Below, in pieces: positions 1-4,438 of a stretch of 5,402 nucleotides of DNA (its first letter is position 1; each line of letters opens with the position of its first letter). The notes under the pieces are model-generated. The model saw nothing but the letters and a program-made list of their open reading frames with translations, was not told where the DNA came from and ran no database searches. Both the position numbers and the translations under genes were made by a program. This stretch comes from Verrucomicrobiia bacterium (GTDB taxonomy: Bacteria > Verrucomicrobiota > Verrucomicrobiia > JABWAM01): assembly GCA_013360985.1 (NCBI GenBank), contig JABWAM010000170.1, forward strand, positions 1 through 5,402. Reading direction: 5' to 3'.

Positions 1-1
1 C

Positions 2-880
2 TGCCTCGCGCTGAAGGCCTGGCGCGCCGCGGCGCCGGAAAAGTCCGCGGCGCGGGAGGAGGCGCGCCGACGCGCCGAAGACCTCGCCTCGGTGCGTCCC
101 ACCGCGGTGAACCTGCGCTGGGCGTTGGATCGGATGCTTCGCGCGTTGGAGGCGGCGCTCGAAAAGGGGATGCCGCTCTGGGATTTTCTCGAAGCCGAGG
201 CGACACGGATCCATGAAGAAGACCGCGCGATGTGCGCGGCGATCGGGCGGCACGGCGCCGCGTTGCTGCGGGACGGCGACGTCGTGCTCACCCATTGCAA
301 CGCCGGGTCGCTCGCGACCGCCGGTATCGGCACCGCGCTGGCGCCCATCTATGAAGCCGTTCGGCTCGGACGCAGGGTGCGCGTGATTTCGGACGAGACG
401 CGTCCGCTCCTGCAGGGCGCCCGCCTCACCGCCTTCGAGCTTCGCGAAGCCGGAGTGCCCGTAACGGTGATTTGCGACGCCGCGGCCGCCTCCGCGCTCG
501 CGGCCGGTCAAGCGAATGCGGTGATCGTCGGGGCCGATCGCATCGCGGCCAACGGCGATTTCGCGAACAAGGTGGGCACGCTCGGCGTGGCCGTCCTCGC
601 GAAGGAATTCGGCGTTCCCTTTTATTGCGCCGCGCCGAGCTCGACCGTGGACGTCGCGACGCGCGACGGGCGCGCGATTCCGATCGAGGAACGCGCTGCC
701 GAGGAAGTGACGCGAGGGTGGGGGCGGCAGACCGCTCCCGACGGAGTGAAAGTTTTCAACCCCGCGTTCGACGTGACTCCCGCGAAATATGTGACGGCGT
801 TCATCACGGAGCGGGGCATTCTCCGTCCGCCGTTCGGCGAAAGCCTCGCGAAGGCGGTCGTTCGCGCGCGCGACTTTTGA
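2..880 (+). CDS. mtnA: S-methyl-5-thioribose-1-phosphate isomerase, 5'-truncated by window edge
   Basis: The cytosolic enzyme isomerises 5-methylthioribose-1-phosphate to 5-methylthioribulose-1-phosphate in the methionine salvage pathway. The frame is open from position 2 to the TGA at 878-880, giving 292 residues. The first GTG (92) falls inside the conserved stretch RPTAVNLRWALDRM, so it is not the true start. Catalytic motifs are intact: THCNAGSLAT with Cys at 296-298 (window residue 99) and GADRIAANGDFANKVGT with Asp at 536-538 (residue 179). Their spacing of 80 residues equals that of Cys160 and Asp240 in Bacillus subtilis MtnA as I recall it, so roughly 60 N-terminal residues lie off the left edge. 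The conserved C-terminal ending ITERGILRPPFGE is present. The related eIF2B-like and ribose-1,5-bisphosphate isomerase families are less likely given these MtnA-type motifs. No other mtn gene is visible; holA follows after 37 nt. Confidence 0.95.
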   Translation, partial: CLALKAWRAAAPEKSAAREEARRRAEDLASVRPTAVNLRWALDRMLRALEAALEKGMPLWDFLEAEATRIHEEDRAMCAAIGRHGAALLRDGDVVLTHCNAGSLATAGIGTALAPIYEAVRLGRRVRVISDETRPLLQGARLTAFELREAGVPVTVICDAAAASALAAGQANAVIVGADRIAANGDFANKVGTLGVAVLAKEFGVPFYCAAPSSTVDVATRDGRAIPIEERAAEEVTRGWGRQTAPDGVKVFNPAFDVTPAKYVTAFITERGILRPPFGESLAKAVVRARDF

Positions 881-917
881 GTGGTCTTCGCGCGGGGAAC
901 GGCTACACAAGGCGGCA

Positions 918-2072
918 ATGGCTGCGCCCCGAAAAAAGACCTCCGCGGCCGAAGGATCGGGTGGAGAGGCGTCGAACGCCCTCTTTCTCATCCACGGCGA
1001 CGACGATTATCTTGTCGCGGAGGAGGCGCGGCGCATCATCGCGAGCGCGATGCCCAAAGGCGCGAACGAGTTCGCCCTCGAAACGATTTCCGGCGCGGCG
1101 GCCCATCAAGCCGAAGCGATCGAGAGTTTTCGCAAGCTGTTCGAGGCGCTGCGGAGCCAAACGTTTTTTGCGTCGGAACGCGTCGTCTGGTGGCAAAACA
1201 CGAACCTCATGAGCGCCGGCGCCACCGCGACCGGAGCGGAGGCCTCCGAAATGCTTGCCGCGTTGGCCGAGATGCTCGATCGCGGGCTTGGTCCCGGAAT
1301 CACCCTGGTCATCACCGCGACGGAGGTGGATGAGCGCCGCGCCCTGTTCAAGAAGATCGCCGCACGCGGAAAAATCGTGGCTTTCAAGAAGGACCCGTAT
1401 AAGGCGAAAGAAAACGCGGCGCAGGCCGCCGAGTTCGCTCGGCGCGCGGCGAAAGAGGTCGGCGCGGAGCTTGACGAGGAAGCGGCGGTGCTCCTCGCGG
1501 AGATGACCGACGGCGACAGCCGCACCCTGCGTTCCGAGATCGAAAAGCTGGCCGCCTACGCGGGAGAGGAGCAGCGCATCGGAAGGGAAGCCGTCCGCGC
1601 CGTGGGCAGCCATCGCCCTGGAGGGGTCGTGTGGGATCTCGCGGACGCAGTGGGCGAGCGCAACCTTCAGAAAGCGCTCGCGGCGCTCGACGACCTGCTT
1701 TTCGCGGGGGAAAGCCCCGTGGGTTTGTTCTACAATCTCGTGACGCGAATCCGGCAGTTTCTCCTGCTGCGAAGCCTCGCCGACGCGAAACGCCTTTCGC
1801 TTGGAGGGAGTTATCCGTCGTTCAAGGCCGGACTCGACCGCCTGCCGGCGTGGGCGGGGCGCGCGTCGGGCGAGGAAAAAAAAGCCCATCCGCTGGCGGG
1901 GCACCCCTTCGTGCTCTGGAAAGTCTCCGGCGGCGCCGCGCGCTATACGCAACGGGAACTCCTCGCCGCGCTGCGCGTCCTCCTCGACGCCAACGAGAAA
2001 CTCTTCTCTTCCGGAGGCGCGCCGCGCGCGATCATCGCGGACGCCCTCGTCGCGATCTGCGCGAAGGGATGA
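918..2072 (+). CDS. holA: DNA polymerase III subunit delta
   Basis: Delta is the clamp-loader subunit that binds and opens the beta sliding clamp during replication. The 384-residue protein is somewhat longer than the usual 330-350. After a low-complexity tail rich in Ala, Lys, Ser and Gly (residues 1-20) comes the family opening FLIHGDDDYLVAEEARRI (23-40). Residues 80-91, SQTFFASERVVW, match the position and style of the E. coli delta clamp-contact element (Leu73-Phe74 in LFASR), suggesting Phe83-Phe84 contact the clamp. The DGDSRTLRSEIEKLAAYAG block (198-216) is the typical helical middle domain, and residues 240-384 are the helical collar region, including FYNLVTRIRQFLLLR. ATG 918 is chosen because AAGG (909-912) lies 5 nt upstream and the family motif follows soon after. 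It lies between mtnA and pgeF, probably in one transcript. Sequence similarity in this family is low, but the motif order fits well. Confidence 0.9.
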   Translation: MAAPRKKTSAAEGSGGEASNALFLIHGDDDYLVAEEARRIIASAMPKGANEFALETISGAAAHQAEAIESFRKLFEALRSQTFFASERVVWWQNTNLMSAGATATGAEASEMLAALAEMLDRGLGPGITLVITATEVDERRALFKKIAARGKIVAFKKDPYKAKENAAQAAEFARRAAKEVGAELDEEAAVLLAEMTDGDSRTLRSEIEKLAAYAGEEQRIGREAVRAVGSHRPGGVVWDLADAVGERNLQKALAALDDLLFAGESPVGLFYNLVTRIRQFLLLRSLADAKRLSLGGSYPSFKAGLDRLPAWAGRASGEEKKAHPLAGHPFVLWKVSGGAARYTQRELLAALRVLLDANEKLFSSGGAPRAIIADALVAICAKG

Positions 2073-2073
2073 T

Positions 2074-2115
2074 CCGCAGCGCGCGGCCACGAAAATTGAA
2101 CGAGGCGCGCCGCGG
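2074..2115 (+). promoter_or_regulatory. Intercistronic hairpin filling the holA-pgeF gap
   Basis: The arms CCGCAGCGCGC (2074-2084) and GCGCGCCGCGG (2105-2115) are complementary over 11 positions with a single A-C mismatch. They enclose a 20-nt, A-richer loop (2085-2104). The structure begins one base after the holA stop codon and ends one base before the pgeF ATG. The only SD-like bases for pgeF (GAGG, 2102-2105) lie at the loop/stem border. The pairing is seen directly. A role in restraining pgeF initiation or in coupling it to holA translation is inference, and G+C-rich DNA forms such stems easily by chance. Confidence 0.35.
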
Positions 2116-2766
2116 ATGATCGTCTCCTTCGCCTTTCTCTCGCGGTTTCCTTGGGTCGCTCACGGGTTCATTCCGCGTTGGACGCCCGGCGGAGCGTCTC
2201 CCGCGCGCGCGGAGGAGAAGCTCACTCCGCATCACGTCGCGATGTTGCGCGCGCGCGGCATCTCACACGGGGCGTTGGCGCTTGCCGAGCAGATCCACGG
2301 GCGCGACGTCGCTCTCGTCGCGCGCGGAGGCGAGCCGCCGCGCGCGGGCGCGGACGGATTGGCGACGGAGACACCCGGGGTTGCGCTCGGAATCCATGTG
2401 GCGGATTGCGGCGCGATCTATCTCGTGGATCCGGTCCGCCGCGCGATCGCCCTGCTCCACTCGGGGAAACGGGGAACCGCAGCGGGAATTCCCGAGGAAG
2501 GCGTCTCGACGATGGCGCGCGCGTTCGGCTCGCGCCCCGGCGATTTGGTTGCCGCGCTCAGTCCCTGCATCCACGCCTGCTGCTACGAGGTGGATTTCGC
2601 AGCCGAAATCCTCCGCCGTCTTGCGGCGGCGGGCGTTCGCGAGGTTTGGCGCCATCCCGATTGCACCGCCTGCCGCCCCGACCGTTACGATTCGTATCGC
2701 CGCGACAAGGGGCGGACCGGCCGCATGCTCGCCTTCCTCATGATCCGTGAGATGCCGCTTCGGTGA
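2116..2766 (+). CDS. pgeF: Peptidoglycan editing factor / laccase-domain purine nucleoside enzyme (YfiH family)
   Basis: This cytosolic metalloprotein family was once called polyphenol oxidase. Members are reported to act as purine nucleoside phosphorylase, adenosine deaminase and methylthioadenosine phosphorylase (FAMIN/LACC1 and bacterial relatives), and E. coli YfiH is reported to edit peptidoglycan precursors. The 216-residue protein is slightly short for the family (about 240). The metal/active-site triad is visible: His61 in EQIHG, Cys98 in HVADCGAI and His115 in LLHSG, with spacings of 37 and 17 close to E. coli His71/Cys107/His124. Other family blocks are ADGLATETPGVALGI (79-93), SPCIHACCYEVD (149-160), CTACRPDRYDSYRRDKG (183-199) and GRTGRMLAFLMI (199-210). 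The usual HAGWRG reads HSGKRG here, with Lys118 in place of Trp. The frame is open far upstream, but ATG 2116 is the first good start outside holA, leaving a 43-nt gap; the SD is weak. Confidence 0.92.
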   Translation: MIVSFAFLSRFPWVAHGFIPRWTPGGASPARAEEKLTPHHVAMLRARGISHGALALAEQIHGRDVALVARGGEPPRAGADGLATETPGVALGIHVADCGAIYLVDPVRRAIALLHSGKRGTAAGIPEEGVSTMARAFGSRPGDLVAALSPCIHACCYEVDFAAEILRRLAAAGVREVWRHPDCTACRPDRYDSYRRDKGRTGRMLAFLMIREMPLR

Positions 2767-2801
2767 TCTCGAAATGAGGAGAGTCGGACCGCCCGCTTCG
2801 T

Positions 2802-2820
2802 GTCTGCCAAGACGTTTTTT
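2802..2820 (+). terminator. Weak candidate intrinsic terminator after pgeF
   Basis: GTCT (2802-2805) and AGAC (2810-2813) can pair around the loop GCCA, with two possible wobble pairs outside, and are followed directly by six T's (2815-2820). It lies 36 nt past the pgeF stop, where the first gene group ends. The stem is only 4-6 bp, so it is weaker than a standard rho-independent terminator. In this G+C-rich context the T6 run itself stands out. Confidence 0.35.
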
Positions 2821-2925
2821 GCGGCGCGCGTCCAAGGGCGATTTTGTTTCGCGAGCTTGAGATGGCGAATGGACGACGCCTGTCCAAGCTTCGGTTTCCA
2901 TTTGCGGAGCGCGGCGGACGGGAGG

Positions 2926-2999
2926 TGGCTACCCGAGAAGGATTCGAACCTTCACTAAAGGCTCCAAAGGCCTCTGTGCTACCATTACACCATCGGGTA
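2926..2999 (-). tRNA. tRNA-Gln (anticodon TTG), CCA encoded
   Basis: Read on the minus strand, the gene folds as a complete cloverleaf. A perfect 7-bp acceptor stem pairs TACCCGA with TCGGGTA, and has the weak T1-A72 pair typical of bacterial tRNA-Gln. T8 and G9 are followed by a D arm GTGT/GCAC whose loop holds G18-G19. The anticodon stem GAGGC/GCCTT (one G-T pair) carries the loop CTTTGGA, placing TTG in positions 34-36 (plus-strand 2965-2967), which reads CAA and, through wobble, CAG. The T arm GAAGG/CCTTC has the loop TTCGAAT. Discriminator G73 and an encoded CCA end (plus-strand TGG at 2926-2928) complete it. It is convergent with pgeF and divergent from tadA. No terminator is visible downstream on its strand. 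Confidence 0.97.
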
Positions 3000-3008
3000 G
3001 ATCTCGGC

Positions 3009-3037
3009 ATGCTAGAGCGTTCGGCGCCTGCGCGCAA
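3009..3037 (-). promoter_or_regulatory. Candidate sigma-70-type promoter for tRNA-Gln
   Basis: On the minus strand TTGCGC (plus 3032-3037; 3 of 6 matches to TTGACA) and TAGCAT (plus 3009-3014; 4 of 6 to TATAAT) are separated by exactly 17 bp. Initiation about 7 nt downstream would fall near 3002, a few bases before the mature tRNA 5' end at 2999, which needs only a short RNase P trim. The match is moderate, but position, spacing and direction fit. Confidence 0.4.
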
Positions 3038-3121
3038 GGATGGCCGCGCGCGCGGGAAATCGCGCGAGGCGCGGAGGCGCGCCCTCGGGAAAGACGGCTG
3101 GCGCCGGAAGCGCGGCGGGGT

Positions 3122-3619
3122 ATGCTGGCGGGCATGGAGCCGCCGCGCATTGATCTCGAAAGCGACGCGTATTTCATGCGCGAGGCGCTGCGCCAAGCGC
3201 GGCGAGCATTCCGCCGCGAGGAGGTGCCGATCGGCGCGGTGATCGCGCGCGAGGGGCGCATCCTCGCGCGGGCGGGCAATCAGGTCGAGGAACTCCGCGA
3301 CGCGACGGCGCACGCGGAGATCCTCGCGATCACCCAGGCCTCGGCGGCGGTTGGCGATTGGCGATTGGAGGGCTGCGCAATCTACGTGACCAAGGAGCCG
3401 TGTCCGATGTGCGCCGGAGCGATCGCTCTCGCGCGGATCGCGCGGCTGGTTTTCGGCGCGCCCGATCCGAAGTCGGGCGGCGCGGGCGGCGCGTTCGCGA
3501 TCACTCAGCATGCCGGACTGAACCACCGCGTGGAAACGCTCGGCGGCGTTCTTGCCGAGGAATGCGCGGCGCTCCTGAAGGGGTTCTTCGTCGCGAAACG
3601 CGCGGCAGGCGCGGATTGA
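3122..3619 (+). CDS. tadA: tRNA-specific adenosine deaminase
   Basis: TadA is a zinc deaminase that converts A34 to inosine in the anticodon of tRNA-Arg(ACG), allowing it to read CGU, CGC and CGA. The 165-residue length is normal. The zinc and catalytic signature is complete: His64 and Glu66 in ATAHAEILAI, and Cys94 and Cys97 in EPCPMCAGAI. The N-terminal helix YFMREALRQARRAF (17-30), VPIGAV (35-40) and the substrate-side segment LVFGAPDPKSGGAGG (109-123) are typical, as is LNHRVETLGGVLAEECAALLKGFF (133-156). The start is uncertain: ATG 3122 has only a G-rich stretch immediately before it, and ATG 3134 (MEPPRIDL) is equally possible, with no effect on any domain. It is the first gene of the second plus-strand group, and I found no clear promoter in the very G+C-rich 120 nt upstream. 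A guanine or cytosine deaminase is less likely, given the length and the HAE/PCPMC context. Confidence 0.95.
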   Translation: MLAGMEPPRIDLESDAYFMREALRQARRAFRREEVPIGAVIAREGRILARAGNQVEELRDATAHAEILAITQASAAVGDWRLEGCAIYVTKEPCPMCAGAIALARIARLVFGAPDPKSGGAGGAFAITQHAGLNHRVETLGGVLAEECAALLKGFFVAKRAAGAD

Positions 3620-3650
3620 ACGCTTGCCGGTCCGCCGCGAATCGCGTGAA

Positions 3651-4382
3651 ATGCCGAGAATGAACGGCGCGGGCGAACTCGAGCAGCGACATCGCGCGGT
3701 GACCGAACGCATCGCCGCGGCCTGCGGCCGCGCGGGGCGCGCGCCCGATTCCGTGACGCTCATCGCGGTGACCAAGACCCATCCGCCCGAAGCGGTGGAC
3801 GCCCTCGCGCGGATCGGCCAACTCGATGTGGGAGAGAACCGCGTGCAGGAGGCGAAGGCGAAGGCGCCGATGTGCGACGGGCGCGTGCGTTGGCACGGGA
3901 TCGGTCATCTGCAGACGAACAAGGTCCGCGACGCCGTTCGTCTTTTCAGCATGATCCATTCCGTGGACTCGGCGCGCCTCGTCGAGGAGATCGAAAGGCA
4001 GGCCGCGGCGCAGGGAAAGCGCGTGCCCGTGCTTCTCGAAGTGAACGTCTCGGGCGAAGGAAGCAAGTTTGGCCTTGCGCCCGAAGAAACGGCGGGCGTC
4101 GCCGAAACGGCGAATCGTCTTCCTCATTTGATCTTGCGCGGCTTGATGACCATGCCGCCGTACGCGGAAGACCCCGAGGCGGCGCGTCCTTTTTTTCGAC
4201 GGTTGGCCCTTCTCCGCCGCGACATCGAGCAACGCCTCGGCGTGCCGTTGGCGGATCTTTCGATGGGAATGAGCGGAGATTTCGAAGTGGCCATCGAAGA
4301 GGGCGCCACCCTCGTGCGCGTCGGAACGGCCCTGCTCGGAGAGCGCCGTCCGCGGCGCCTCGCCGGCAGCGAGGAGAATTGA
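3651..4382 (+). CDS. yggS: YggS/PLPBP-family pyridoxal-5'-phosphate homeostasis protein
   Basis: This cytosolic protein binds pyridoxal 5'-phosphate and helps vitamin B6 and amino/keto-acid homeostasis; no enzymatic reaction is established for the family. It is a single alanine-racemase-like TIM barrel of 243 residues, which is the normal size. Family blocks in order are LIAVTKTHPPEAV with the presumed PLP-binding Lys42 (codon 3774-3776), DVGENRVQEAKAKA, WHGIGHLQTNKV, IHSVDSARL, VLLEVNVSGEGSKFGL, LRGLMTMPPY and LSMGMSGDFEVAIEEGATLVRVGTALLGER, the last holding the phosphate-binding region. The start is not certain: TTG 3624, ATG 3651 and ATG 3660 are all in frame and none has a strong SD. TTG 3624 lies in a predicted hairpin stem, so an ATG is preferred. 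The gene follows tadA closely. Its TGA overlaps the ATG of an 18-codon ORF (TGATG, 4380-4384). Confidence 0.93.
   Translation: MPRMNGAGELEQRHRAVTERIAAACGRAGRAPDSVTLIAVTKTHPPEAVDALARIGQLDVGENRVQEAKAKAPMCDGRVRWHGIGHLQTNKVRDAVRLFSMIHSVDSARLVEEIERQAAAQGKRVPVLLEVNVSGEGSKFGLAPEETAGVAETANRLPHLILRGLMTMPPYAEDPEAARPFFRRLALLRRDIEQRLGVPLADLSMGMSGDFEVAIEEGATLVRVGTALLGERRPRRLAGSEEN
4358..4374 (+). promoter_or_regulatory. Short hairpin overlapping the SD of the small ORF
   Basis: CCTCGC (4358-4363) pairs perfectly with GCGAGG (4369-4374) around the 5-nt loop CGGCA, inside the last codons of yggS. The 3' arm covers the first part of the AGGAG Shine-Dalgarno sequence (4372-4376) used by the ATG at 4382. Ribosomes finishing yggS would melt it, which would be consistent with translational coupling. 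Pairing is seen directly; function is inferred. Confidence 0.3.
4371..4377 (+). promoter_or_regulatory. Strong Shine-Dalgarno sequence before the small ORF
   Basis: GAGGAGA contains the core AGGAG (4372-4376) with 5 nt to the ATG at 4382. It is the best SD in the window. It serves the 18-codon ORF rather than glcD, whose ATG (4435) lies 58 nt downstream of the core and has no SD of its own. Confidence 0.6.
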
Positions 4383-4438
4383 TGGATTCGATGGCGTTTC
4401 CGCGCGATTTTCTCCACACTCCGTCGCGTTGCGCATGA
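4382..4438 (+). CDS. 18-codon small ORF between yggS and glcD, possible leader/coupling peptide
   Basis: The ORF encodes MDSMAFPRDFLHTPSRCA. I recognise no family, and 18 residues are too few for a homology-based call. Its ATG overlaps the yggS stop (TGATG) and is preceded at ideal distance by AGGAG. Its own stop overlaps the glcD start in an ATGA junction (4435-4438), so a ribosome ending here could restart directly on glcD, which lacks its own SD. This arrangement is what a translational coupler or regulatory leader peptide would look like. There is no run of one amino acid codon to suggest classical attenuation. It could instead be a chance ORF in spacer DNA; expression is unproven. Confidence 0.4.
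   Translation: MDSMAFPRDFLHTPSRCA

Noticed and set aside
92..94. GTG as the start of mtnA
   Set aside because: It lies in the conserved RPTAVNL segment, the frame is open to the left window edge, and the catalytic Cys would come about 60 + 30 residues too early compared with the family.
903..2090. 395-codon minus-strand open frame opposite holA
   Set aside because: Its translation is Arg/Ala/Gly-rich without any family motif, and it lies entirely opposite a well-supported gene; high G+C DNA gives few stops in the antisense frames.
2841..2850. T-rich stretch ATTTTGTTTC after pgeF as a second terminator
   Set aside because: No stable stem lies immediately upstream; only a 3-bp CGC/GCG pairing could be found.
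3044..3055. Perfect 12-bp palindrome CCGCGCGCGCGG upstream of tadA as an operator or Z-DNA site
   Set aside because: Alternating C and G of this kind is frequent in such G+C-rich sequence (similar runs occur inside mtnA), and nothing else marks it as a binding site.
2926..3619. Functional pairing of tRNA-Gln with tadA
   Set aside because: TadA acts on tRNA-Arg(ACG), and the tRNA here is tRNA-Gln(TTG), with no A34. The neighbours are divergently oriented, so the adjacency is most likely accidental.
3624..3626. TTG as the start of yggS
   Set aside because: It is a rare start codon without SD inside a predicted stem. ATG 3651 or 3660 gives a protein of normal length starting near the usual first helix.
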